Origin: Fictibacillus nanhaiensis
GTDB taxonomy: Bacteria; Bacillota; Bacilli; Bacillales; Fictibacillaceae
Assembly (NCBI RefSeq): GCF_019801215.1
Contig: NZ_JAHVJO010000001.1
Span: forward strand, 806,001-870,000
Direction: 5' to 3'
Length of the DNA stretch: 64,000 nt
Numbering within the stretch: position 1 is the first letter of the stretch; each line of letters begins with the position of its first letter. Both the position numbers and the translations under genes were made by a program. Below the pieces are notes generated by a model, which was given only the letters and a program-made list of their open reading frames with translations, searched no databases and was not told the DNA's origin. Positions 37,380-46,492 of this stretch are shown piece after piece.

Positions 37380-38324
37380 TTATCCTCTTTTTACTATTGG
37401 ACCAGGTGTTACTGGGTTTTTTATTGGAGCTGGAGGTTTATCCTTCTTTTGTTTTCGGGTATTCTGTAAAAAGTAATATAATCCCGAAAGGACGATGGCA
37501 CCGCCTATCCATTGCGTTGCGGTTAATGCTTCACTTAAAAACAAATAGGCGAGTAAAGTTGCACCAACAGGTTCTCCTAAAATAGCCATTGAAATGGTGG
37601 CGGCTGTTACGTATTTTAAGAGCCAATTAAATAATACGTGTCCAAAAAGGGTTGGAACAAGTGCAAGCAATACAAATATACCCCACTCCCTTCCTGAGTA
37701 TCCTGTCATCTGTATCGAAAAAAGCAAATTATACATGGCAAAAACGAAAACAGCAGTTAAAAAGACAATAAAACTATATACGGTTGCAGGGATTGACTTT
37801 AATAGCTTTTGACCGATGAGCATATGAACAGCGACAACGACTGTTCCCAATATAGATAACATGTCACCTTGAATATGCTGCATGGAGATACCGATATCCC
37901 CCCAACCGATCATGATAGCTCCTATTATGGCAACCATCATTCCAATTATCGCTGATTTTGTAGTTTTTTCACGAAAGGCAATATAAGCACCAAGCATTAC
38001 AAAAACAGGCTGCAATGACAGTAATATCGTAGAACTTGCAACTGTCGTTAATTTTAACGATCCCATCCAGAATAAAAAATGAAGTGCCAAAAAGGTCCCA
38101 GACCAAAACAACCATATGTATTCTTTTAATGATATCCTTTTAATAGCTCCAAAGTGTTTCCAGACAAATGGAAGCATGAGAATTAGCGTAAATAACAATC
38201 GATACATGCCTTGAACAGAAACTGGTGCCTCCGACCACTTTACAAATATAGAAGAAAATGAAATGGCGATGATTCCAATGACCATCGGTATGATAATGGG
38301 TATTTTAAGCGAATTGTTTTCCAA
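37380..38324 (-). CDS. EamA/DMT family transporter
   Basis: 314 residues, ten membrane segments in two EamA repeats. SSIFVKWSEAPVSVQGMYRLLFT and STILLSLQPVFVMLGAYIAFREK are typical. The substrate is unknown. The C-terminal tail is basic and Pro-rich (KKDKPPAPIKNPVTPG). Start TTG follows AGGGTGA by 5 bases. Confidence 0.85.
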   Translation of the reverse strand: MENNSLKIPIIIPMVIGIIAISFSSIFVKWSEAPVSVQGMYRLLFTLILMLPFVWKHFGAIKRISLKEYIWLFWSGTFLALHFLFWMGSLKLTTVASSTILLSLQPVFVMLGAYIAFREKTTKSAIIGMMVAIIGAIMIGWGDIGISMQHIQGDMLSILGTVVVAVHMLIGQKLLKSIPATVYSFIVFLTAVFVFAMYNLLFSIQMTGYSGREWGIFVLLALVPTLFGHVLFNWLLKYVTAATISMAILGEPVGATLLAYLFLSEALTATQWIGGAIVLSGLYYFLQNTRKQKKDKPPAPIKNPVTPGPIVKRG

Positions 38325-38422
38325 ATAGTCACCCTATTCTCTTTTTGTATGATATTATCTATTTTAATTAGATGATCTTTTCTTAATAAAAGGCTATTTT
38401 CGTAAATTTTGTTGTTTTTGAA

Positions 38423-38572
38423 AGTTGTTAATTTCCGCTCCAGGTTGCTCGCTTTCCACCGGGGCGAGCGGTGAGCAAGCGGCTTTTCTTTTTGATGAGT
38501 CTTTCACCTTGCACTCCAATCAACTATCAAAGAAGAGATGAAAATGACCATTAGCTACAATTTTTTAGAAAA
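38423..38572. repeat. Partly preserved copy of a dispersed intergenic repeat
   Basis: TTAATTTCCGCTCCAGG, TGCTCGCTTTCC, GGGGCGAGCGGTGAGC, then CACCTTGCACTCCAATCAAC and GACCATTAGCTACAAT form the arms of an element resembling GC-rich dispersed repeats common in Bacillaceae genomes. The GC-rich centre is shortened. A more decayed copy is at 17160-17282. Confidence 0.6.
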
Positions 38573-38616
38573 GAGCCTAAAAAACAGATAAGATTGTGAT
38601 CATGGAGGAGAAAATG

Positions 38617-39441
38617 ATGAAAAAAAGGTATATTGTTCTCTTGTTGCTATTATTCCTTTCAATTGGCACAGCCGGATGGTATTACTATCCACAGTATAAA
38701 ATAAATCAGATTAAAAAAGAATCTGTAGTTGTTAAAAGTAAAAATACAAAAGTAAAGCAGATTACGTATATTGATTATTTAAAAGAAAGTTCGAAGTCCT
38801 CCTATTATCATCTAGTTTTAGGTGATTCTGTTGCACAAGGAAGAGGTTCTGACAAAGGCGGGTTTGCCATTAGAGTGAACTCAAACCTTGAAAATTTAAC
38901 AACAAAGAAATTTATTCTTGAAAATCAAGGTGTTTCTGGAGCAACTAGTCAAGGGTTATTAAACCAGCTCCAAATACCAGCTGTTCAAGAATCAGTACAA
39001 AAAGCTGATATTATCTCAATAAACATTGGCGGCAATGATCTTGTTCAGATTGCAAAAAAAGAAGGTCCTTTAAAAGCCATTCAAAGCTATGATGATGTTA
39101 AGAGTAATTATGAAGAAAATTTGCAAGATATCTTCAAGAAAATACGGTCACTTAACCCTGATGCCATTCTTGTTTTAAACGAGTTATACAATGTAGTTAA
39201 TTCTGAGCAAAAGTACTATCCTGCCACAGAAAAGTTATTAAATGATTGGAATTTAATCGCTTATGAGACAGCATTATCTCATAAACCTGCACTAGTCGTA
39301 CCTGTCAGTGATGCTCTTTTAACGGAAGATATGGAAAAATGGTTACATGACTCCATCCATCCCAATGATGAAGGATATACAAGAATTGCACAAAAGACGA
39401 TAACCACATTTAAAAATAATTCTTTTGTAGAGGCCCAATGA
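38617..39441 (+). CDS. Membrane-anchored or secreted SGNH/GDSL hydrolase
   Basis: 274 residues. An N-terminal signal or anchor (KKRYIVLLLLLFLSIGTAGWYYY) is followed by the SGNH fold: block I LGDSVAQGRGS with the nucleophilic Ser, block III INIGGNDL and block V DSIHPNDEGY with the Asp-His pair. It is likely an extracellular lipase or esterase. ATG at 38617 was chosen as GGAGGAG lies 6 bases upstream; 38596 (GTG) is an upstream in-frame start. Confidence 0.85.
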   Translation: MKKRYIVLLLLLFLSIGTAGWYYYPQYKINQIKKESVVVKSKNTKVKQITYIDYLKESSKSSYYHLVLGDSVAQGRGSDKGGFAIRVNSNLENLTTKKFILENQGVSGATSQGLLNQLQIPAVQESVQKADIISINIGGNDLVQIAKKEGPLKAIQSYDDVKSNYEENLQDIFKKIRSLNPDAILVLNELYNVVNSEQKYYPATEKLLNDWNLIAYETALSHKPALVVPVSDALLTEDMEKWLHDSIHPNDEGYTRIAQKTITTFKNNSFVEAQ

Positions 39442-39819
39442 TCATAATAATGTTTTTAACTCATCTAGTTTGCCGTTCCAATGTTTAACTTCTGGTAAAA
39501 AATAAAAGGTAGTAGCCTCGCTAAGCTGATTGAGGATTCTGTTCGGGTCATATAAGAAAACATGCTTTTGATTGCCAAGTGCGATTCCAAGCTCTGTATG
39601 ACACCCTTTTCCACCGGGCAGAATCACAATCACAACATTGGATTCCATGACCGCTTTAAATTCTTTTGCACCAATATCAGCAAGATCTTCAACCGTTTGC
39701 GCCCTTGAATTTTGAGTCCAGTCATAGGTTAGTTTCCACCCCAATGTTTCCTCAATACGTAAACTCATTTCTTTTACTAATTCTTTATTTTGAAAACCTG
39801 ATGCCATATAAAATTTCAT
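39442..39819 (-). CDS. Nucleoside 2-deoxyribosyltransferase-like protein
   Basis: 125 residues of Rossmann-like fold. MKFYMASGFQNKELV at the start, SNVVIVILPGGKGCHTELGIALG and KHVFLYDP resemble small nucleoside deoxyribosyltransferase-like proteins that act on nucleotides or nucleosides. The catalytic role is unproven. GGAGGGG lies 5 bases before the ATG. Its stop directly abuts that of the convergent SGNH gene. Confidence 0.6.
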   Translation of the reverse strand: MKFYMASGFQNKELVKEMSLRIEETLGWKLTYDWTQNSRAQTVEDLADIGAKEFKAVMESNVVIVILPGGKGCHTELGIALGNQKHVFLYDPNRILNQLSEATTFYFLPEVKHWNGKLDELKTLL

Positions 39820-39966
39820 AATTCCCCTCCATATAGGATCTTTTCAATGTTAATGTAAAAAGCATATTACAATCTTGAAATAAAGAATAGATAAACTTGC
39901 ATCTTTTTGTGAACATGTTAACATAGTACTTTATAAATAATACTTATATTTTGAAAGAGGGGTTGC

Positions 39967-40806
39967 ATGCTTAAATACAAACATATTACTTTTATTGGCG
40001 CAGGTTCAATGGCTGAAGCTATGATTTCTGGTTTCATTTATAAAGCTGGAATCTCACCAGACAGAATTACTGCAGCGAACCATACAAATGTTAAAAGAAG
40101 AATTGAATTAATTGATAAGTATCAAATTTGTGCAGAATCAATTGAGGATGTATCGTTTCAACATTCAGATGTGATTATTCTTGCGGTAAAACCAAAACAA
40201 GCAGAAGAGGTATTACAACAGTTACGTCCTCATCTGCGAAATCATCACATCATTTTATCTGTCCTTGCTGGTATCTCTACACGATTTATTGAAGAAATAA
40301 TTAGCAAAGAACTTCCCGTAATACGTATTATGCCAAATACATCAAGTATGATTGGTGAATCCATAACAGGTATTAGTGCTGGGAAGTTTGTCAGAAATGA
40401 TGATTTGGATTTAGCTCAAGAATTATCGAAGGCAATCGGTAGAGTGAAAATCATTTCCGAGAAACAAATGGACGTTTTCACTGGAATCGCAGGAAGTGGT
40501 CCAGCTTATTTTTATTATCTTCTCGAGCATATGGAAGATGTAGCTGTCCAAAATGGACTTGACCGAGAACTTGCAAGAGAGATTGCTGCACAAACCTTAT
40601 ATGGTGCAAGTAAGATGGTAATGGAATCAAGTGATTCCCCTGCAGAACTTAGGAAAAAGGTAACATCTCCCAATGGAACGACTGCTGCAGGACTTCATGC
40701 CCTCGATAAATATGGTGGTGGCAGAGCGATTGAAGCCGCAGTAGAAAATGCTGCCAAGCGATCAAAAACATTAAGAAAAGAATATGAAAAAGTCCCTGTG
40801 GTTTAA
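39967..40806 (+). CDS. proC: Pyrroline-5-carboxylate reductase
   Basis: 279 residues. N-terminal dinucleotide motif ITFIGAGSMAEAMISGF, mid-region VIRIMPNTSSMIGES and GIAGSGPAYFYYLLEHM, and C-terminal KVTSPNGTTAAGL are all diagnostic. It reduces pyrroline-5-carboxylate to proline. Bacillus has several paralogues (proI, proH, proG), and this one is closest in size to ProI. AAAGAGGGG precedes ATG. Confidence 0.94.
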   Translation: MLKYKHITFIGAGSMAEAMISGFIYKAGISPDRITAANHTNVKRRIELIDKYQICAESIEDVSFQHSDVIILAVKPKQAEEVLQQLRPHLRNHHIILSVLAGISTRFIEEIISKELPVIRIMPNTSSMIGESITGISAGKFVRNDDLDLAQELSKAIGRVKIISEKQMDVFTGIAGSGPAYFYYLLEHMEDVAVQNGLDRELAREIAAQTLYGASKMVMESSDSPAELRKKVTSPNGTTAAGLHALDKYGGGRAIEAAVENAAKRSKTLRKEYEKVPVV

Positions 40807-40823
40807 TTTAAGAGGAAGAGAAG

Positions 40824-40855
40824 AACGCATGAGTATTTTTGCTCGTGCGTTTTTT
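40824..40855 (+). terminator. Terminator of proC
   Basis: AACGCATGAG pairs with CTCGTGCGTT (one G-U) followed by a run of six T. Confidence 0.75.
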
Positions 40856-40898
40856 AATATTTTTATAAATTTGTTTTACTTCACTAGTCACCTGTTAA

Positions 40899-40932
40899 TG
40901 TCCAATTTACAATAAAATCTCAAAATTGGACA
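40899..40932. repeat. 10-base perfect inverted repeat upstream of yppG
   Basis: TGTCCAATTT and AAATTGGACA pair perfectly around a 14-base A/T-rich centre, about 90 bases before yppG. Neither side carries a T run, so it is not an obvious terminator. It may be an operator or remnant repeat; no regulator is recognised. Confidence 0.55.
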
Positions 40933-41021
40933 GGGCGTTTTCATCACTTCCCTCTTCTGGTTATGTCCCTTTTTTAAAAGATGAATATACTTATAATGAA
41001 ACTATTATGAGGTGATTTTTT

Positions 41022-41441
41022 TTGAAAGACAATTCTGTAAGAATGTTTCCATATGGAGGGTACGATCCATTTTCCACTCCTTCTGCCAAGGTTTTTTCAC
41101 AAACCCATACCCCACCAGACAGACCCCCTTATTCTCAAGCTCCAGTTCAAAATCCTCAACAAGCATATGCACAAGGATTTAATCAGCCGTATATGCCATA
41201 TATGCCGCCAATGATGCCACCTGGCGTTGCTCCGCATCCAATGATGCAAGGTATGCCCGGAATGCCAGGAATGCAGGGAATGCCTTTTGGTCAACAACAG
41301 CAACAAGGAAATCAAAATGCTTCTATGCAAACAAACAATAACCAAGGAACTGGATTTACATTTAGTAAAGCTATGGGCGGCGCCAATCAGGTAATGGGGC
41401 TTGCGCAGCAGATGGGTAACATCCTTTCATTCTTTAAGTAG
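41022..41441 (+). CDS. yppG: YppG-like Pro/Met/Gln-rich protein
   Basis: 139 residues of low complexity. The middle is rich in Pro, Met, Gln and Gly (PYMPYMPPMMPPGVAPHPM, then MQGMPGMPGMQGMP), and the conserved end TGFTFSKAMGGANQVMG with QMGNILSFFK is like YppG proteins of Bacillus. Function is not known; a spore coat or assembly role is possible. The start is TTG at 41022 after GAGGTGAT. It is convergent with yppC, as neighbours in B. subtilis also group these names. Confidence 0.7.
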   Translation: MKDNSVRMFPYGGYDPFSTPSAKVFSQTHTPPDRPPYSQAPVQNPQQAYAQGFNQPYMPYMPPMMPPGVAPHPMMQGMPGMPGMQGMPFGQQQQQGNQNASMQTNNNQGTGFTFSKAMGGANQVMGLAQQMGNILSFFK

Positions 41442-41469
41442 AAGCTTTTTTGGAGGCTTCTATTTTTTT
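41440..41469. terminator. Bidirectional terminator between yppG and yppC
   Basis: AGAAGC and GCTTCT pair around a 10-base loop with a long T run on the plus strand. It overlaps the end of yppC. Confidence 0.6.
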
Positions 41470-42659
41470 TTGAATAAACGGCTATAATGCTTTAAAAGGT
41501 ATGCTGTTTCCATTTTATGAAGACCTGCCCAATAAGCCATCCAAACGTGAGAACTCGTTTTTTTAACCAATCTGATTTTTGGCCATACTTTGCTTTCTTC
41601 AGTAAACCAATTCGAGGGGGAAAAAGGTCCGTCATACGTTTGATCCCACGCATCTTTCCAACTAGGACTATAGAGTTTTTGATGATTTTTAGTTTTAAAT
41701 AAGGACAGCTTTTCTTTAAAAATAGCTTTTGTTAGTGGTTGATGGGTAAAAACCTCCGGATCGTAGTCCGATCGTGAGCCCGTGTGAGGAAAATCGCAAG
41801 CAAATTGAAAAACGGAATCAAAATGGTCTGAATGAAAGAGGAGAATATATAAATTCTGTCCTAATGCAATTCGTTTCTCTAGCTTTTCGAAGTTCTGCAT
41901 GGTTTTTCCTGTCGTTTTTTTAAAAGGAAATACTGGAAAAAGAATTTGAGATAAGTGCAGCCATTGTTGCAAGCGATAAGATAGTTGACGGATTAAAGCT
42001 TGAAATTCATCTGTTTTAATCAGTAGTTCTTCAATATGACTTTGTTCATTAATGATTAGTGCTGTCTGTAAAAGCGGACTCCTGTCACTTTGAAAAAAAA
42101 GATCCCATACTCCCTCCATAAATGGTGAGATATTAAAATATTTACATAAGAAAAACAGGGGTTTTTGTCTCTTTTTACTTTCTTCATAGATAAGTAATTG
42201 CGGGTATGCATCTTGAAAAATGATACTGTTTCCTTTTTCAATCACGTCGTAAAGCTGCCTCGAAAACCCCTCTTCAAGGATATGTGATAAAAATTCGCCT
42301 TTTAAATCTGTCATGAAATAGCCAGCGTTTCTTGATACCATATGGGCTAAGAAGGACCAATGAATCTCCGGATGTTTTTTAAAAAATGAAAGATATGCTG
42401 AAGTTCTCGTTATATTGTTTTTGTTTTTTTCTTCTGTTTCTTTTCTTATCCGGTGGATGAGTTCCTTTTCTTTCTGAAAGTTTATATATGGACCATTTGT
42501 TTTACTTTGTATTGCACCCCATTTAATACTAAGTGCTTGCTGTTGTTCTTTCTTAATTTCCCATACGGTTTTTTCTTTTGTAAATAAAAATGTGGCACGA
42601 TATAAAAAATTTAATGGAATGAGTGTTAACTTTGTTAGAATTCTTGTTGATTGATTCAA
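41460..42659 (-). CDS. yppC: DUF2515 family protein (YppC-like)
   Basis: 399 residues. The family signature NITRTSAYLSFFKKHPEIHW followed by SFLAHMVSRNAGYFMTDLKG lies near residues 90-130. An N-terminal hydrophobic patch (LTLIPLNFLYRATFLF) may be a membrane contact. Function is unknown. TTG at 42659 is chosen because AAAGGAAGGTG lies 7 bases upstream; starting at 42731 would run back through the terminator of the preceding gene. Confidence 0.75.
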   Translation of the reverse strand: MNQSTRILTKLTLIPLNFLYRATFLFTKEKTVWEIKKEQQQALSIKWGAIQSKTNGPYINFQKEKELIHRIRKETEEKNKNNITRTSAYLSFFKKHPEIHWSFLAHMVSRNAGYFMTDLKGEFLSHILEEGFSRQLYDVIEKGNSIIFQDAYPQLLIYEESKKRQKPLFFLCKYFNISPFMEGVWDLFFQSDRSPLLQTALIINEQSHIEELLIKTDEFQALIRQLSYRLQQWLHLSQILFPVFPFKKTTGKTMQNFEKLEKRIALGQNLYILLFHSDHFDSVFQFACDFPHTGSRSDYDPEVFTHQPLTKAIFKEKLSLFKTKNHQKLYSPSWKDAWDQTYDGPFSPSNWFTEESKVWPKIRLVKKTSSHVWMAYWAGLHKMETAYLLKHYSRLFKKK

Positions 42660-42715
42660 TGTGTAACACCTTCCTTTACTCTCAATGTATGAAGAGTTAA
42701 CGGTAATAACACAAG

Positions 42716-42743
42716 AAAGCATCCATTTCATGTTGGATGCTTT
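42716..42743 (-). terminator. Terminator of the DUF502 gene
   Basis: AAAGCATCCA and TGGATGCTTT pair around an 8-base loop. It follows the DUF502 stop on the minus strand. Confidence 0.7.
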
Positions 42744-42752
42744 TTAAGGAAT

Positions 42753-43325
42753 CTATTTAGTTGCCACTCCACCTGATAACAAAAACTTCATAGCTTCTTC
42801 GGGTTTAACATCAAGAATTTTCACTCTTTCTTTTGGTACTAAAAATGTGAAACCTGCAATTTGAAAAGTTTGAGGAATATAAACAGCTACATGGCCATTT
42901 AATTCTTGCCCGAGACTGCCTACCTGATCTGTAGTCACAAAGCCTATACTTTTCATATCTAACTCTGGATATTCAATGAGGACGACGGTTGAAAATGATT
43001 TTTTTTCTCCTAAAAGTGAGTGAATTGTTTCCTTTATCACCGTATAAACAGTCTTTACAAGCGGTGTCCTTTCAAGAATACGATCGATAAGTTTAAAGAT
43101 TCTACTTGAAATATATTGTGTAGACATCCACCCTAGCACGGTAATAATAATAATCGTCGTGACGATACCGATACCTGGAATATAGTCCTCTTCTAGAACA
43201 TTTCTCAATAAGTTTCCAAGAATGCTGTCCAAAAACCCAAAAATTTTATAAATGATATAAACGGCTAATACAATCGGCAGAATGGTTAACAAGCCATTAA
43301 GAAAATACTTTACTAAAGTTCTCAT
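42753..43325 (-). CDS. DUF502 membrane protein
   Basis: 190 residues. Two N-terminal membrane segments (FLNGLLTILPIVLAVYIIY and IVTTIIIITVLGWM) precede a soluble domain with ERTPLVKTVYTVIKET and FVTTDQVG, typical of DUF502. The role is unknown. It lies 21 bases after dat and is probably co-transcribed. AAGAGGT precedes ATG. Confidence 0.85.
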   Translation of the reverse strand: MRTLVKYFLNGLLTILPIVLAVYIIYKIFGFLDSILGNLLRNVLEEDYIPGIGIVTTIIIITVLGWMSTQYISSRIFKLIDRILERTPLVKTVYTVIKETIHSLLGEKKSFSTVVLIEYPELDMKSIGFVTTDQVGSLGQELNGHVAVYIPQTFQIAGFTFLVPKERVKILDVKPEEAMKFLLSGGVATK

Positions 43326-43346
43326 GTGTACCTCTTTTTAAATTGG

Positions 43347-44216
43347 TTATGACTTCATAGCAGAAGTACTCGTGACGATCTGTTCTTTAAACTGTTTTTG
43401 TAATTGTTTTGTTAAAGATCCTATCTTATATGTTTGATCACTTGCACCTTTTAGCTTGATTACGGGTGTAATTTCCATCGTCGTACTCGTGATGAACACT
43501 TCATCTGCACGGAGTAAATCATCCACAGAAAACGATTCTTCCAATACAGGGATTTGAAGTTTATCAGCGATCTTTAGGACAATCTGTCTTGTAATACCGT
43601 TTAAGATAAGGTTATTGGCAGGATGCGTTTGTAAAACTCCATTTTTAACGATAAATACGTTTGAAGATGAACCCTCCGTAACGGTCCCATCTCGATGCTG
43701 AATCGCTTCTTGACAATCAAAATCAGCTGCTTTCCTTTTTGCCATAACATTTCCGAGCAAGTTCAAACTTTTTATATCACAACGCAGCCACCGAATATCC
43801 TCTGTTAAGTAGGTTTGAACGCCGTTTGATTGCGATTCTGCTATCGTATTTAGAGAAACTGATTTTGTAAACCCGGTGACAACACTCTGCATATCACGCT
43901 CATATAAGTGATTTCGTGGTGCGACACCTCTAGTCATCTGAATATATACCATACCGTCGTGCACCTTGTTTTTACTTATTAATTGTTGGGTTAGCTCCTT
44001 GAAGGTTTGAAGGTCATAAGGAAGAACAAGTTCTAATTTTGCAGCACTTTGAATAAATCGCTCAAAATGTTCATTTAAAGCGAACGGCTTTTGATCGTAT
44101 ACAAAAACGACCTCATAAATACCGTCACCAAATAAATATCCTCTGTCTTCAAAATCAACAGATAGTGCTCCGTTCTTAATAATCTGGTCGTGATAAAGTA
44201 CATAAGAATCTCCCAT
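43347..44216 (-). CDS. dat: D-amino acid aminotransferase
   Basis: 289 residues, fold type IV PLP enzyme. DRGYLFGDGIYEVVFVYDQK near the N-terminus, the PLP Lys in DIKSLNLLGNVMAKRKA, and EGSSSNVFIVKNG plus LNGITRQIVL are characteristic. It interconverts D-alanine and D-glutamate with their keto acids, supplying D-amino acids for peptidoglycan. ATG at 44216 follows AGAGGTGG; the longer start at 44252 was rejected. Confidence 0.92.
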   Translation of the reverse strand: MGDSYVLYHDQIIKNGALSVDFEDRGYLFGDGIYEVVFVYDQKPFALNEHFERFIQSAAKLELVLPYDLQTFKELTQQLISKNKVHDGMVYIQMTRGVAPRNHLYERDMQSVVTGFTKSVSLNTIAESQSNGVQTYLTEDIRWLRCDIKSLNLLGNVMAKRKAADFDCQEAIQHRDGTVTEGSSSNVFIVKNGVLQTHPANNLILNGITRQIVLKIADKLQIPVLEESFSVDDLLRADEVFITSTTMEITPVIKLKGASDQTYKIGSLTKQLQKQFKEQIVTSTSAMKS

Positions 44217-44278
44217 TGTTTTACCACCTCTATATTTAGTGTATGTAGTCAATTAAGCTTTCATCTAATGTAAATGAA

Positions 44279-44305
44279 AAAGTGACTCCATTCAAGAGTC
44301 ACTTT
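44279..44305 (-). terminator. Terminator of the phospholipase D-like gene
   Basis: AAAGTGACTC and GAGTCACTTT pair over a 7-base loop with a T run on the minus strand. Confidence 0.8.
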
Positions 44306-44322
44306 AGATCGTTGCTATTTTT

Positions 44323-46275
44323 TTATTGAATATTTCCGCCTGCTTGTTGATATCTTGCCATAAATTCTTGCTTAAACTGATTCGTTATGGAAAGATCGTG
44401 TATCCATAATGCATTTTCATCATTGACGTCATTTCCGTTCGTGCTCCAGTTAGTAGAACCAGTTATCACAAGGGGATCACTTGATGTATCTGCGTCAATA
44501 ATAAAATATTTATGGTGAAGTTTTCTTGATTCTTTATCCATGTAAACAGGAGCCGGGTTCTTCCAGCGAGTATTTGGGTTGTTTACACTCGTTTGTGTAG
44601 CCGTTCTCCCTGTCATGTCAACAGAAGCTGACCACCACATATTCCAGAATGAATCATCAAATACTCCTTTTACATCAAAACCGGTAAGAGTGCCCTCCAT
44701 ATCATTTCGAGACCCTTCCCATTTCATTTTTAGAGTATCGACTAGAGACTGATCAGACCAGGCGAAAATGCTAAAATACGTATTTTGATCTGCAGATGTC
44801 TCTATCGTCTCATTCATTTTCGGCACAGCATTATCTCCAGGTGAGAAGTAGACCTGAATCATTTTACCGCCAACGGTTACTTGATGAGCTGTGTTATCTG
44901 TTTTGCGAGATCCGTAATTCGATACATTTGCGTTTGGTGTAATACTAGCACTACCCCACATCTCATCAAATTCCGTTTTATAGATGGTCGACAATTCACT
45001 AGAATGTAGCTCTATAGAATGATTAGAGTTGCCGTCTAAAATTCCGTTCGCTCTGTTCTCGTCAGTCCCATAAAGACCTGTCGTCGTAAAGTTCCAACTT
45101 CCAGTAAATACCCACTTTCCATCAATAATAAGAAATTTATTATGCATTTGATCATCAGGAGAATAGTACGCATCGGTACTCTTTGATTCCCCTTCTACTA
45201 GCATGTGCCCAGTTTGAGGACCGCTGCCGACAGTAACTGTTCTTTGTGTAAAGTCTTGATATCCAGTTTGCGGAAGATTATATTCTGCTCGTTTTGTTTG
45301 ATTTTCAACGGCAAATATAATGGAATCTGAAAAAATGTGAACATCATCTGAAGTATTTACTTGTCCATCTTTTCCTCTTGCTAATTTTTCTAAGTAAAGT
45401 TTCATAAGCTCGTATCTAGCATCATGTTCTGGATCACTGAGAGGCTTAGCATCTGCGATCATTCGAACAGTAACGCCTGTTGAAGCTTTTTCGATTAGAG
45501 CATCTACAATGTTCGGTAAATTAATTTCATATGTAGCAATGTCAATCGATTTTGTTGCTGCATTTATACGATTTAATAATCTGTTTTCTAAGTTTACGTT
45601 GTAATTAGCAACATTTCCTGGGGTTGCAAATTGCGACAAAGCGGTTTTGTTAAAATAAACGTTTATGGCTCCTACATCATTGCTTACGTTATTTAGTTGT
45701 TCAGGTTGACCATTTGACGTTCCGCTAACCGTACCTGGTGTTCCAAATCCTGCATCATAACTTGTTGATGCAGTCTTCCAATTTTGCGGATCATCTCCAG
45801 CTGTTAGAGTGTTTTTTCTTTCCATTGTAGCTCTTGATGTCGAATCGCCTGCATACCATTTCGAGATAGAATCACTTGCTTGATTTGCTGCATTTACAAG
45901 TTCAAGAACTTCTCCACTATTAGAAAGCGCTCCGGAATACAGCTGGTCTGCCGCGATGCCTGGTACTGTAGAATCATCCGTGCGTTCTAGTAAAAAAGTA
46001 TCTCCAGGATTGATTGAACCTTGAAGTGGAATGCTTGGTGTTCCATCTTGTGCTTTAAGTGTCCATCCATTTAATGAAATGGCTTGGCTAGTAGGATTAT
46101 ACAGTTCAATCCATTCATCATTTGCATCAACGGTCGTTCCCATCCACGCTATTTCTGAAATGACTGGACCTTCAACTGCCCCAGCAGCTGCTTCAACATG
46201 AGTACTTAATGGTGATTGTACAGAAAAAACGGATGTAACCAAGGCTAAAGCTGTTAAACTATTTTTCCATTTCAT
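44323..46275 (-). CDS. Secreted phospholipase D-like protein with lamin-tail domain
   Basis: 650 residues. A signal peptide (MKWKNSLTALALVTSVFS, cleavage near VEAAAG) is followed by a lamin-tail domain (about 35-125: ISEIAWMGTTVDANDEWIEL, SLNGWTLKAQDG) and two phospholipase D halves. Both HxKxxxxD motifs are intact: HNKFLIID at 378-385 and HHKYFIID at 587-594, each followed by TGSxN. It should be an active extracellular phosphodiesterase or nuclease; which substrate is unknown. ATG at 46275 follows AAGGGG; an upstream start at 46323 was rejected since it spoils the signal peptide. Confidence 0.85.
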   Translation of the reverse strand: MKWKNSLTALALVTSVFSVQSPLSTHVEAAAGAVEGPVISEIAWMGTTVDANDEWIELYNPTSQAISLNGWTLKAQDGTPSIPLQGSINPGDTFLLERTDDSTVPGIAADQLYSGALSNSGEVLELVNAANQASDSISKWYAGDSTSRATMERKNTLTAGDDPQNWKTASTSYDAGFGTPGTVSGTSNGQPEQLNNVSNDVGAINVYFNKTALSQFATPGNVANYNVNLENRLLNRINAATKSIDIATYEINLPNIVDALIEKASTGVTVRMIADAKPLSDPEHDARYELMKLYLEKLARGKDGQVNTSDDVHIFSDSIIFAVENQTKRAEYNLPQTGYQDFTQRTVTVGSGPQTGHMLVEGESKSTDAYYSPDDQMHNKFLIIDGKWVFTGSWNFTTTGLYGTDENRANGILDGNSNHSIELHSSELSTIYKTEFDEMWGSASITPNANVSNYGSRKTDNTAHQVTVGGKMIQVYFSPGDNAVPKMNETIETSADQNTYFSIFAWSDQSLVDTLKMKWEGSRNDMEGTLTGFDVKGVFDDSFWNMWWSASVDMTGRTATQTSVNNPNTRWKNPAPVYMDKESRKLHHKYFIIDADTSSDPLVITGSTNWSTNGNDVNDENALWIHDLSITNQFKQEFMARYQQAGGNIQ

Positions 46276-46457
46276 AAAACAAACCCCTTTTTTGCAATGA
46301 TTTGGTGAAGCCAAAAGAATCATAGCATAGGAAATGGATGAAATAAGTGCTTAATTTGCATTGTTAACAAAATTGCGACTAAAGAACTTGGCTTATAAAA
46401 GTTTTGTATAGAATTATAAGGAAATTTACCTAGATAATTGGATGTAGACAATAAAAT

Positions 46458-46476
46458 AACCGCTCAATGAGCGGTT
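46458..46476 (-). terminator. Terminator of the 83-residue membrane protein gene
   Basis: AACCGCTCA and TGAGCGGTT pair almost without loop, with T residues on the minus strand. Confidence 0.7.
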
Positions 46477-46492
46477 GTTCTTTTTCCATAGG

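Noticed and set aside
38423-38572. Insertion sequence remnant
   Set aside because: No transposase coding, no target duplication seen; better explained as a non-coding dispersed repeat.
42660-42731. Longer start for yppC
   Set aside because: Would read through the DUF502 terminator hairpin; TTG at 42659 has a strong ribosome site.
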